Assembly (NCBI RefSeq): GCF_048771995.1
Contig: NC_133044.1
Span: 392,001 to 456,000, forward strand
DNA length: 64,000 bases
Source: Taeniopygia guttata
Lineage: Eukaryota > Chordata > Aves > Passeriformes > Estrildidae
Direction: 5' to 3'
Part shown: positions 43,801 through 55,900 of the stretch, in pieces
How positions within the stretch are numbered: the stretch's first letter is position 1
How the letters are laid out: each line of letters opens with the position of its first letter
Program-made: the position numbers and the translations under genes
Notes under the pieces: model-generated
Told to the model about the DNA's origin: nothing
The model's input: only the letters and a program-made list of their open reading frames with translations
The model's database searches: none

Positions 43801-46800
43801 CATTGCCTCATCCACGTCCTGCCTCAACTGAGAGGAAAAGGCCCTTTTCTAAACAACTGATATAAGATACAGGTTAGCAATACACATGTGTTGGGTTAAC
43901 CCACAGCAGCTGGCATCTCCAGGGTAAAACTGGAATTCTGTTCCTCATCAGAAAAAATCCTGGTTCTTGCCAAGGCTTTTAATATGTACTGTTCATCGGC
44001 AGGTCTTAGAACATGGTAGGAATGAAGAAAAGTTTTGTTCTAAAATAACTGTAATACATGAAAAACAGACATTTAACCCAACCTAGGCTCAGGACCCCAC
44101 CGTTAAGCTGATGTGACAGAGCTACAACTCTCACCACTCCTCTGCACCCCAGTGGTGGCACCATCCTGCCCACAGAGCACAGCCATTCACACTCCCCTAG
44201 CATGGACAGCATTCAGAGAAAGAATTCTGAGGAAACAGCTTTATGTACTTGAAAACTGATTTTAAACAGGTCAGGATTGTTTCTTAGTGTAAATGTCTAC
44301 TTCCAAAAACTCAAAGTGTAGCCTACTCTGTCAGGGAGATCAAAAGATAAAGCAACATCACCCTTGAATAAAACCCTCAAAAGCCACATGAGGAGCCCCA
44401 TTCCCTTGTGTCAGATAATAAAGTAGCTCCTGAGAAAGCCCCTGAACCCAGGCAAGGCTTCACCAGTGCAATACATTTTTAGCAGTCAGGTTGTCCTGCC
44501 AATGATACATAAGCTCTTATAAAAGGGAGAAAGAGGAGCCAGTTGTAACGTCACTGACAGATCTGCAAGTATGGACAGCACATAACGACTTCTCTGTAAC
44601 AAACCTCGCAGGAGAGTCCCATCACCATTCTATCAACACCCATGGCTCTGATCCTTGGGAAAGATCTTCAGCTGCCATCACAAATTACATGTTAGAGGCT
44701 GGAAACTCCCCCACACCCTATAGGAAATCTGAAATTATTATCTATTAATAATAATTACAGATTTCCATTGTCCTCTTGATTTCCTTAAATTAGGCCCACA
44801 CAGTTCTTATTTTCAACCTGACAAGTATTTCAGTGCCCATTTCATGGATGCTTCAGCTGCTCTCCCAGTCTTTGCCTTTATTTTAGAAAATGGGCCTGAA
44901 GCTGACCAAAGCAGAAGAGAGCTGCCCTAAACCGAACTATTCCAATGTCGCTCTCCTTCATAGTAGCTAATTCCAACCCCTCTAGTTCAGGAATACAGGG
45001 CAGCTACAGAGGGTTGTAAAAAAACTTACAAACATATGTAGTCTATACCTGAGCTACCCTGAGGCAGAGGGGGCCAGCTACTGTTTGCCCAGAATACCTC
45101 ACAAGAAGAATAAATACATTATAATTAATGATGGGCATGGGCTATGGAGTTCTTCATGGAAGACATGGTTGCAGTGCTGGACAAGGCAGTCAGCAGATGT
45201 TGATTCTGGAGCTGTCCCATCCATGGCAAGTTGAGAGCAAAGACACAACCTGAGCTCCCAGGCTGGGAGGAGCACAGGAGCCAGAACAGGCACAGGACTC
45301 AGCAGGACGGGCAAGACAGAGCCTGTGTGCAGCCAGAAAGGAACTGTTGGTGCCTTTTGCTTCTGTAGAACCCAAATGAACAAGTTACTCCTGTAGAAAA
45401 AGTGACTGCCATCATTTCAAGGACAAAAATCAACTAAAGGTGTTAAGATGGAAAGAGTTTTGCTAGGTTCTTCATTGGCCTTAGCCTGGATACGCATTAG
45501 ACTCAGGTATTTGGCTCATGCAGCCACTGAACATCTACTCCAAGTGAATAAACTAGAAATAATGCAGAAACCACTGCCCCTTAATTTAATTTTGGGCATA
45601 CTAAGAGAAGCACAGTCTCTTTCTTGTGGGCCCATCTCCTCTCACAAACTGCACTCCAGAACTGAGACCCCCATGAAAAAGCAAAGCCTGCTTCAGACCT
45701 TGCTCCAATCAGCACTAAAATCAGATGGGAATGCCACGAGGCACATGTGGAATAGGAGAGCACTTCCATAGGCAGCCCTTCCTAGATGCTTCCTCCAATC
45801 CCTATTGTATTCCCCAAATCCTTTGTTCAAATGCTTTTCCTACACAACTTTAAGCAGTAGTACCCAAGGGGGACAGCAATGCTCTTATAGAGCTACAGTG
45901 CTCAAAAGGACTTCCAAAATCCTGAGACGTAATTTTACAAGCGCTTGGCACATGACGAAGGGCAATGCAATCCAGTCTGTACACTGACAGCAGTCACTCC
46001 ACTGTGGTCACCAGAGAAACCAGAGATTGTCTTTTTCTGTGTGCCCACCCATAATCCGCTCTAACCAAGAAGTTCCATGAACAAATAACAGCATGAAGCC
46101 ACAATACAGAGGCTTCTCTAGATTCCAGAAAATCTTGTGTGTACAACACTGGCAGAAAAATTGCAATTCTTATCTAAAATGTAAATAAAATCAATTCAAC
46201 AAGTGCATATCTAAGTGGATAAATTGAAGCGGTTATCAGACAAAAAAAATCCGGCTTTGCAACAGTGACTGGTCACTTCTCACTGCCAGACAAATCAAAA
46301 TCCACCCTGCAGAAAAATCAGTCTCAGAACAGAATGTGAGATTTGTTTCATTTCCGAAGCTTCCTGCACCATTAGATTCTTCCCTAAAGAAGAGACTTCA
46401 TTGTTACGGCAATTAGTATTCCTCCACCCCGGCAAAGGGAGGAAAAAAAAGCTCTGAAAGGGTAATCGAGCCATTTCGCAGCTTTGCCTCCTTACTCCAC
46501 CCAGTCTCTTCCCTGTTCAATGGCTGCTCACAGCATCCACAAACATGGGAACAGCAACAGAAACACACAAAAACGAGATGCCCGAGAACAAGCCGGATAT
46601 TTGCAATGCATCTTACAGTTTTAAAATATTTTCTTTGTTTAGTTCCCCAACATAATTTTCCTTTTTAACAAAATTACTCTAAGGGCAAATAACATTCTGA
46701 CAGCAGACCCTCCCTCTCCCGAAAACCAGCAAATGCTGCACGATCATTTACAAAATGATCATCACTGAACGGAGGTTCTTTAACCAACACCTCCTAATGC

Positions 46801-48163
46801 CATGAACAATACTGTCATAGGAACATATACTTCAGAGAATCACCACAAAAAACCATAATTTAAGCAGGTCAATATGCCCAAACATTTAATTATATTAAAA
46901 CGGTGTTTATTAAAGATTTTTAATATAGCTTAGATTAACCTTCCCGCATTCCTAGTAGGCAATTCATTATGAAAGGACTTGACCTGCACCAACCAAGCCC
47001 ACTGCTGCAGCACTATTGAAATGGTTTGAGTGATACCATGGCAAAAGAAAGGGAAGGTGTCACGTTATTATTGGTATTAAAGGTCAAGTTTAATTGCATC
47101 CACCTTAAACAAAACAAAAAAATTAAAAAATAAAAAAATCTCACGCCCACAGAACTGAACAACCCCCAAACTTTTCAAGGGAGGCACCACTCCCACCCCC
47201 CAACTTCCATCAAAAGCCCTGCCTGCCTATAACCTCCTGCCGAAACAAAACCTCGCGAGCAGTAATTAATACAGGATTAAAGCAATATTTTAAGGTTTTC
47301 ACGGGAAGCCTATGCACCTGCAGGCATCCAGGCAGTGATATGACCCTCAGAAGGAGAGATAAGACCTCCCTCCCCCGTTTTACTGCAGCTGGTTCTGAAG
47401 GTCTGAGCCACCTCCTATCGCTGCTGCCCTGCTGAGCACTGCAGGAAAACTGGGGATGCGAGACAAATTCTGAAACAACACCTACTCCTCTCCGCGGATT
47501 ATTAATTCTCGCCTTGTTTTCGGTGCCTCAGCCGCGCTGGCCATTTGGGCCATCGCCCGCCGGCCGGCCCTGCCCGGGGAGGGTGACAGGGGGAACCCCC
47601 GGCAGGAACCGGGGAGGGATGCTCGGGGTGCCCTCCGCGCACACAGCAGGCCCATCGTCCCTGAAGGCGATTTTATCGCTCTTTACCCCGGCCCATCGCC
47701 TCCTCCCGGTATTTGCTAAGTCACGGACGGAGCGGCGCGGCCCGCGGGGGGGGGGACGCGGGCCCGGCGGCGGCTCTGTACCCGCCCCGCCGCTCCCACC
47801 GGGCCCCGCTTTCCTGCAGAGTCACGGCGGGAGCGGGGCCCGCGGGGAGCGCAGGAGCCGCGCCCCGGCCCGCAGAGCCCCCGCACCGAACCGGGGGAGG
47901 ACACCGGGTCGGCCCCCGCCCCGCCCGGTCCCTCCTCACCAACGGGCGCGGCCGCCATTTTGAGAGCGAGGAGAGGGGGGAGCGGGCGAGGGCGGGGAGC
48001 GGAGAGGAGGGGGGAGCGGAGAGGAAAGCGGCGGCCGCTCGTGCCCCGGGCCGGGACATCCCGCGGGCCGGGGGGGCGGCGGGCCCCGGCCTCACCGAGC
48101 CCCGCCGGCGCCGCCGCCTCGCCGAGCTGCGCGGCTCCGGCGCCACCCGCCTGTCCCACTCAC

Positions 48164-48300
48164 CGGCGCGGCGTCCCGGTGCGGGGTCAGGGTGCCGGTG
48201 CGGAGTGGCGGTCCCGGTGCGGGGGTTCCGGTGCGCGGTCCCGGCGCTCGGGGACGCTCCGCTCGCTCCGCGCTGTCAGAGGCGCCGCGGCCGCCGGGAG
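48164..48300 (-). other. PAFAH1B1: PAFAH1B1 non-coding exon 1 (donor inferred, start approximate)
   Basis: The minus strand has a consensus donor G|GTGAGT ending an exon at 48164. Two further donors, CG|GTGAG (exon end 48096) and TG|GTGAG (exon end 47940), are nested in the same island. The transcription start is not visible and is placed only roughly. Confidence 0.4.
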
Positions 48301-48332
48301 GGAGGGCGGGAGCGGCGCGGCCGCCGCGGCGC

Positions 48333-48344
48333 TGCGCATGCGCG
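48333..48344. promoter_or_regulatory. NRF1 binding site
   Basis: TGCGCATGCGCG fits the palindromic NRF1 consensus YGCGCAYGCGCR except that the last base is G, which is allowed as R. Confidence 0.7.
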
Positions 48345-48368
48345 GCCGGGGGCGGGGACGGCCGCCCG

Positions 48369-48380
48369 CCGCCATCTTGG
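48369..48380 (-). promoter_or_regulatory. YY1-type element
   Basis: Minus-strand CAAGATGGCGGC, the classic YY1 core often placed just downstream of TATA-less start sites. A second, AAAATGGCGGC, lies at 47951-47962. Confidence 0.6.
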
Positions 48381-48487
48381 GCGGCCGAGGCGCCGGGTGC
48401 GTGTCCCGGCGTGCCGCGCGCGCCCCTCCCGGCGTGCACTGCGCGGCCGCTCGGCTGAGGGGGCGGCCCGGGCGCACCGGGGGAGCC

Positions 48488-48639
48488 GGGAATAGCGGGG
48501 ATAAAGGGGGTTTTCCGGGAGAACCGGGAATAGCGGGGATAAAGGGGGTTTTCCGGGAGAACCGGGAATAGCGGGGATAAAGGGGGTTTTCCGGGAGAAC
48601 CGGGAATAGCGGGGATAAAGGGGGTTTTCCGGGAGAACC
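48488..48639. repeat. 38-bp minisatellite, four identical copies
   Basis: Units start at 48488, 48526, 48564 and 48602 and are identical base for base. A broken unit follows from 48640. Each contains GGGGTTTTCC, which fits the NF-kappaB consensus GGGRNWYYCC (48507-48516, 48545-48554, 48583-48592, 48621-48630). It lies just upstream of PAFAH1B1 exon 1. Confidence 0.95.
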
Positions 48640-48823
48640 GGGAGCACCGGGCACAGGCCACGAAGGGTCAGGCACACCGGGGAAACGCCGGGGCAGCAGC
48701 AGTGGCGCCGGGCACGCCGGCTGTCCCGTGCACCGGGAAGAAGAGGCACCGCGGGTACAGCGCATCGCCCCCGGCTCCCGCGGCACCAGGCGCTGTACTG
48801 CTTTCCCATGTCCCTTCCCAGGA

Positions 48824-51800
48824 ATGCCTTCCCGGGACAGCTCTGATCTAGTGAGTGACTTTGTCCCGCAGGTCTGGATTCGCCAGAGTTGAGAGAAGCG
48901 TTCGGACCTTTCGTGTCCATCACCTCCGTGTGACGGGAGCTCTGGGGGCTCCGTGTGCTGCTCCCAGTGCCCCTTCACAGGGTCAGTGTAGGAACACTCG
49001 CACTTTACACTGGGAACTGAATGTTCGCATTATCCACAAACCCCACTTAGTGAAATCTCAAAATGTCCTTTGTTTAGTGTCTCAAAATGGTAGTTCCTGG
49101 TGGTAAACTGAGGCACAGACCACTGCTGCTTTAGCCCGTACGCTCACAAGAGGTGACACAGCAGAGTCTTGGCACTGCGTGTCCCAGCTCCTGTGTTGTC
49201 AGCACAGCCAGGCAGCTCTGTGCAGCAGAGTTCTCCCATCCCTTTGCAGCTCAGAGTCCTGTGCTCCGCAGCAGCCGCTGTCAGGTGTTGTATCCCACTA
49301 AGAGTTCACTTGTAGTTGTTTTGCAGTCCCCGTGCTCTGCAGTGGCCAGTGTCAGGGGCAGCAGTGCTTGCCCAGGAGCTCTGCACAGCCCAGTGTGGTG
49401 AGCGCTGCAGCTGCGCTGGCAGAGGCCCAGGCAGGAACCTGCTGCTGGCCCGGAATGCCAGAGCCCTGCAGGCCAGGGACAGTGACCAGAGCCACCTCCA
49501 GCGCTGGCAGCATGGCAGCAATGCGGTGAGTGGGCCCACGCAGCTCTCTGAAATGCTCATTCAAGGGAAGGGGTAGTTCCATGTGGAAAATTACCTAGAT
49601 AGCAAAAACTGAAAGAAACTTGAAGGGACACTGCAAACTTCGTAATCAAATGCTGTACAGTCCTATCTGTTACTCCTGTGAGTAGCAGTGGAGATTAGCA
49701 GTGTAACAGTTACCTCATGGATCTCTGTGTTTGTACCCAGAGCACCTGAGGGTGCTGGGGTCAGCCTTGCCTGTGCTGGGCCTTGGCCCCTCTCTTGCTC
49801 TTGTTTGTTTTATACAGCAGTAGACAGCAGTAGACAAGACAGGACTGTGCAAACCCCCTACATCACACAGGCACTCGTCAGGGTTATTTCATAGACAACA
49901 TAAGAAACGGGACTGAAATTTAGGGGAGGGATTTCAAATGGTTGCCCAAATTACCTTGGCTTTACTTCCACCTACTTGCAAAGCAGACAAAATTGCTGTG
50001 ACAACCTCAAAATTCTAATATTTCAAGTATTTTGAGGTGCATATTCAAGTGATAATTAGCATCTACCCAAAAAATTAAATCTGGTTTGCAGGGATTAATG
50101 AGTTTTCCAAAGATTGTTAGGATGCATTTTATTCTCCTTTTGCAGCTGGCCTTCCTTGTAATATCACTGTTTGATACTAGAATGGAAAAGAAGTCCCAGC
50201 TGCCAGCACAGCTGAATGGTGAGGAGTCCCAGAGCCCATTTTTCTTGATCATTTCCTTGATTGCGACCATGTACCTTGATAATAACAAACATGGTCCCTG
50301 TGCCTCAGTGGGGACAGGCACAGCTCCTTGCACAGCTCCTTCTGATCTCCAGTTTTTCCCTCAGAATATTCCTGCAGGTAGTGTTTGCAGCTTGCACAGC
50401 TCTGCTGCAGTGTGAGCCAGGCTTCTTCAGGGGAGTTTTTGCCATCTGGGGTGGCACGCACAGCAATAGCTACTACAGCTGAGATTATGATTCCAAACGT
50501 TCCATCAGCCCTTGCCACACACTTCCTGCTAAACAGGGAAACTGGATTCATTGATAATTCATATGTTGCCTCTGAATGAAAGTTGTCATTAATATTCTAC
50601 GCATGTATATATTTGTGTAGCAAAGCACCTGCAGTGACTGTACCACTGCAGCCAACTCATGTACACGTTTCACGTCCGTCGTGGCGCCTGACCTACAAAA
50701 GATGTGAGCTGTTACAGCCACAGAGCTCTGGAAGAGAAAGAGTTGCATGAAAATGCCTCCACAGATTTGAACTGAAAGATCAGTGCAGCTTTAGGTCGGG
50801 ACTGAATTCCAGTGACACAAATACTGTCATTACAAGGTGCCTATGCACATACCAAAGGAAATTGACTTGTAGCCATGTCTTGCAATTCAATTTAATGAGT
50901 CAATGGGCATGTCTACCTGTGTCATTAACCCTGTCACTGGGATAAATCACAAGAAATGAGCATTTTTTCTTCTTTTTGTTCACTAGTGAATAGTGACTTC
51001 TCTGTGGCTCAAACAAGACTTTAGAACTGCAATTTTCCACTTTATTGTTCCTTTAGATGCAAAAGTTTTAGAAATCTCACTCCCAGTACTCATGTGGGTT
51101 TTCCTCTACATTATAAACATAAGGAAGAGAGCAATCTGTGTGTCCCACTCTATATAACATTCTCAGTAGCATTAAAAAGAAGATAAACGAATCCTACCTC
51201 TGAGGTTCCTCTGTGGGGAACCTTGGCCCTGTGCAAAGTCTTCCCTTGTTGCAGTAAAATTTTTCACTGAAGTGAGTCCCTTTTCTAATTTAGCATGAAG
51301 GAAATTAAAATTAAATTTTGAGCAAGTGTTCCTGTTTTCCTGCTAAAAGTAGCCATGCCTGTTTTCATTCCATTTTGTGTCTCACCTGGACTGCCGATCA
51401 CATAGAGCTTATAAAGAGTTTATGCTACTTTTGATGATGATGTGTTTCTGTATCTCGATACAATAGTCTTTGATAGACCAATACTATTCTGATGATACTG
51501 CTGTCACATGGTTCCTTCTTTAAACTCACATGTTAGTTCTTTTCCTAGAGCCAAAGGATGAAAGTCCAGGTACAAGCAGCATTTCAGCCACTTATCAGTT
51601 CTGTTTCCACTGGTGTTCCCTGCCAGGCCCTTATCTATGCCTGACTGCTCACCCTGGAGGTGCAGCATTCCCTGGCAGCCGTGGGCCTGACTCCTGTGCT
51701 AGTCCTGGGTTATCTGCTGGTTCCTCCGTGTTTTTGTGAGGTTGTAATTGGTGCCTGCTTGGCCTCACGTTCACCTTCTCTGTCCCCATACAGTGAGTGG

Positions 51801-52814
51801 GATGTTAAAAATATCCCTTTTTCTGGGAGACTGTGAAAGCAAGTGTTGCCTATAATAAATTTGGTAAAGTTTTTTAACGTAGCAGTTTTAATTGCAAGTA
51901 TTTATTTTCAAATGAGAAGATGTGTTCTGCTCCCAGAATTTTAAAATCTATGGGAATTATGTTGTTCAAGGATAAATATGCTTACTTAAAAGCATTTATT
52001 CAATAGTTTTAGTGAATTATTTCTTATATCTTCAACATGTTTTTCAGGGTTATAATGAAGGCCAGCAACATGTACATTCCAGTTAAAGGGATGGTAAAGT
52101 AGTGCAGAGATAATAAAGCATCCACCTTTTAATCTAATTGGAGCATGCACTTTTGCCTGCAAAAGCTGCACATAGTTCTCATACTAATGCTGCAGCTGAA
52201 CATGCAGATCAAGTCATCATAGACTGCTGTAGCTAACCAAGATAATTTTTTCATTAGTACCTGATTTGTGTAGAAAACTCCTGCAAAGATTCGTGCAGGT
52301 ATTTGGGATCAGTTGCATCGCTCCAGATGTGCTGCACAGCTGCAGTTCAGCTGCAGTTAGCAGCTTGATGGACATGGCACAAGCCTTGCTGTACCTCAGC
52401 ATCCCTTGTCCGCTCAAGCTTGCTCTTTAAATTCTGCTTTTACGGCACAAATGTGTTTCCATGGGTGCTGCAGAATTCCAAACACAACTCTATGGAACAA
52501 ATTATTTTTATTTAGTCACTCTGTGAATATTGGAGAAAGATGTTACTCATTAGGTGATTCCTTTATAGACGTGGGAAACGGGTGAAGTCCCGCAGGGCCC
52601 GGTTGCCTGCGCTCTGCCATGTCGCGGTGACACAGTCTGTCCGTGCTCCGCAGGTGCGCCGGGGCAGAGCAGGCGGACCCGGCCCAAGGTGCTGCGCGCC
52701 CGCCCGCGGGGTGACGGGCGCTTCGCTGCTGAGGTTACCCACGTGCTGCCCGGAGATCTGCAACTGAGGTATGCAGGGAGCCTGGACACCACCTGCGGGG
52801 AAGATGACTTTTAA
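48824..52814 (+). CDS. Candidate unrecognised five-exon gene, divergent from PAFAH1B1
   Basis: I do not recognise this protein. Five exon-like segments on the + strand join in phase: 48824-48850 (MPSRDSSDL, donor GTGAGT), 49343-49525 (acceptor CTCTGCAG, donor GTGAGT), 50146-50218 (acceptor CTTTTGCAG, donor GTGAGG), a 21-base microexon 51549-51569 (acceptor TTTTCCTAG, donor GTACAA) and 52654-52814 (acceptor CTCCGCAG, stop TAA). The total is 465 bases, 154 residues. It starts 0.5-0.7 kb from the LIS1 exon 1 region, as expected for a bidirectional promoter, and AATAAA lies at 52932-52937. The product is Cys-containing near residues 20-35 (ELCTAQCGERCSC), then basic, with a short hydrophobic stretch LAFLVISLF, and ends acidic (GEDDF). 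Against it, two exons are GC-rich and open in several frames, so it may be a spliced lncRNA or chance. Confidence 0.3.
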
Positions 52815-52931
52815 TCTTACATGTATCTAAACAACAATATAATCCTGAGCAGAAGCGCTTCCTCGTACAGCAAAATGAATGCTCTTTTCCTAATGTACAA
52901 TCTGTTTAGCTGACAAGCCTGCACCAGCTTT

Positions 52932-52937
52932 AATAAA
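52932..52937 (+). terminator. Candidate poly(A) signal AATAAA of the divergent transcript
   Basis: AATAAA starts 118 bases after the stop of the candidate five-exon gene. AT-rich DNA makes chance occurrence common. Confidence 0.3.
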
Positions 52938-52939
52938 CT

Positions 52940-55900
52940 GACAGTATATCCGCCCATGAAAAACAGCAATATTTTACAACACATAGAGCTATTCAGAAAT
53001 GTAAATGCCATACCAATGCTTTATTTTTTTACATTTTAGAGTATTTGTTATTACCAGAAAATGAAAATTGTCTATTAGATTAGAAGCTCATGAACATTAC
53101 TGGTCTAACTAGCGGGCTGAGATGTTGAAATAGATGTGTGCTGAGAGCCCCCTCAACTTCTAAACAGCTAGTCCAGGTTTCTTTCCAACAGGACAGAATA
53201 TTGCAGCTTCCCTACAAGGTGGAGGTAGGTGGCCCAAATGCTGTGTGATTCACGGCCATAAGAATGCACCACCACCAGCCCAAGTGTGGATACTCACACG
53301 CCCTGATCAAATTATATGTTTGACACATTCTTAAACTGAACCTTTCTGCAAGCAATTACACACGTTAGTGATGCTGTGATTCAGTGTGGTGCTGGCTGAT
53401 GATGAAACACTGCAGTGCTGCTCCTCATGGCACATGGCACCAGGAAGCAGGAACCTTAGCTTGCCTTTTTACCATTGGCTTCCCTCTGGAGAACAGCTGT
53501 AATTAATATTATCTTAAATGGTTGTGAAAGGACAACTTAGGGACATCGCTTGTTGCATTAGGTGTTTTCTAGTAAATGTACTGAAAACTGTAAGTGGATT
53601 TAAAACTTTTGTCAACAGCAAAGAACACAGACACAGTGTGGGACAGAGCTCGCTGTGGCTCTGGGGGGCTGCAGCTGCTGCCCAGGGTAGTGCAGCTTCA
53701 GGAGCTCTAAAGGACAGAGGCAGTGAAAGGGTTTGTTCAGTGGTACATGAAGAGGAACAGTGCTGCAGTCAATCCCTTCTGGGTGCAACTGTAAGTACCA
53801 GGAGGGAGGGGAAGGGAAGGAAGAAGGAATATCTGTCCATTTTTGGAAAAGTTACAAATCTTAACACTAATACACTGTGATATCCTGTGCTTTGTCCTCT
53901 CAGGAACTCCTTTTCTTTGGGGTAAATAATTTCATGTCTCTTGAATACTCATTAAAACATTTCCAATGCCAACATTATCCATTCATGTTTATGAAGTCTG
54001 TTTATATTCGTGCTTCAGTAAATGTCACCATAAAAGTAATATCATCATATTGGAAAAAATCTTTTCCCAAACTAGTGGTAAAGCTCCTGGTGACTGTGAT
54101 GGAATTAATCATCCAACTGGTCTGCAATGTTTGTAGACTCCATACTTAGCTGGCTGAAAAGCTCTCTCAGACATTTGGTGTACTTTTGTTATTTGTTCTA
54201 AGCATCATTTAGTGCCCTCTGTGATGTATTATATTTATTTATATATATATTATTAGAAAAAGATACATTTTAGGATGAGGCATTTTTGAGCAGGTTAAAA
54301 AATGCACTTAATTAAAATTGCTTCAGAAAGGATCAATTGTTCCCGACTCTCCACTGGATTTTCTGTATTCGTTCCAAATAGGAAATTCTAAACAAACTTC
54401 ATTGAACTAATGTGTATTACCTTAAAAACTGATAAAAGACTGAGTTCTGGTGTTTTGAGAGCTCTCTATGAAAAAGGGAATACAACTTTACCTCAAGGTA
54501 AAAAATCAGCATCCAACCGTGACATAAAAGTTTGCAGGCAAGGCTTCCACTGGTGCCAGTTAGAGCTGCACTGTAGGGAGATTATAGTTATGTAATAGAA
54601 TGTTTTAGTGAATAGTTTCATAGTTCAATACATCTTCTATGACTGGGAGAGATGTGGGGCAGAGTGGGCTCTGAACATGACAGGACATGATTTTCAGTGT
54701 TTACCCTTTATTTTACACCTGTACTTCCTGTGACTTAGCCAGAAGTGATCCACAACTCTAACCAGGAACAAAATGTCAGACTTGCATTATAAAGATTACA
54801 GTTGTGAAGTTCAGTTTGTTCTCATTTTAATCCATGGTGATATCCTTGGTTAGAAATAGTGTTAATAAATAATGACAATCTGTATTTGGAATTGAGAAGG
54901 ATTTCTAATCAAGAATGATTTACTAATTCTTAAAAACATAGGAATGAACTCCTCTTTGCTTCATTTAGAGTCCCAGTAGATTTCCATTTGGCCTGGAGAG
55001 TTTTCTCTGTCCCCATTTTCAGGCTTCATTGCTTTATCTGTATTCACTGCATTATCTCCTATGGCATCTTCTTCATTATTAAGCAGGGTCTGAGAAGGAG
55101 AGATTGAATTAGAGCAATTTTGTCATCTTATGGCACAAGACAATACAAAGTATCTTGTGACATTTTTGAATACTGATAAAGTAGATTTTTTGATATGAAC
55201 TCTATCTAACACATCTGATCTGTACAGTCTTCTCATACGTCGTATTTGCAGAGCTACTCTGTGATTTTTTAAAAACCTACCAACCAACCGATTTTCCTCT
55301 TTTAAGGACTTGTGGAAGGGGATGTAACACAGCCAGGGATTGTGACCTGTCTGTAAAAACCAAGAACTGCGTAAATAAGGAGCTTGAATTTGCAAAGTTG
55401 TTTTTTCCCTTAGCAACATTTCCTAGGATTCTTTTTTTCTCCTAATTATTTTTTACAATTAATCAGCCTAATGGTACATAACAGAGCTGAAAGAAATACC
55501 CTTTGTTTTCTTCAGAGTTGCCAATGTAACTATAATTTTAAAAAAACCAAAACAACAAAAATAAAATCAAATCAAACAGTGTTGGGCAGGGTGACTGATT
55601 GACAATGTGCCAGAATAATGAAGTTAGGTAAGGCTGTTAGAAGGCAATTGAATTATGGTGAGACAGTAATAACTACAGTGGGAGTCTGGACTGTAAAAAC
55701 TGTCATACCTCAACAGACAGTTCTGAAAAATTTGCCTTTGTGCCACCTGCACATCTGTAGGAACAGGCATGTCCACTGCTGGTGAATGCCAGCGTAGGAG
55801 CTTGGTTCTGGAGCACTTGTGTGTGCAGTTCCTGTAGATCACAGAGCTTCTGGTACAGAAGCAGGACAAAATTAGGCTAAGAGTTACTGTAGTGAGTTGA

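Larger units (their letters stand above)
33889..48163 (-). other. PAFAH1B1: PAFAH1B1 intron 1
   Basis: About 14.3 kb between the inferred exon 2 acceptor and the CpG-island exon 1. It is mostly AT-rich with no recognised gene. It contains a GC-rich minisatellite at 35400-35826, a GC-rich block at 37590-37870 and an A/C-rich tract at about 36340-36420. Open frames such as 43005-43445 (+) have no family resemblance and are not called. Confidence 0.7.
47530..48470 (-). promoter_or_regulatory. PAFAH1B1: CpG-island promoter of PAFAH1B1, probably bidirectional
   Basis: Strongly GC- and CpG-rich, without TATA. It contains a perfect NRF1 palindrome TGCGCATGCGCG (48333-48344), an Sp1-type GGGGGCGGGG (48348-48357) and two YY1-type AARATGGCGGC elements on the minus strand (47951-47962, 48369-48380). 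Position and synteny make it the start of the minus-strand PAFAH1B1 transcript. + strand transcription to the right is also likely. Confidence 0.8.

Noticed and set aside
47713-48978. Several frames of 140-263 codons on both strands in the promoter island
   Set aside because: Very high GC removes stop codons, and the peptides are Arg/Gly/Pro/Ala-rich. The minus-strand ones also cross the 38-bp repeat in all three frames.
53518-53880. 120-codon + strand frame
   Set aside because: It could be an extra exon reached from donor AG|GTATGC at 52768 of the candidate gene. The composition is ordinary and no good downstream donor or family was found.
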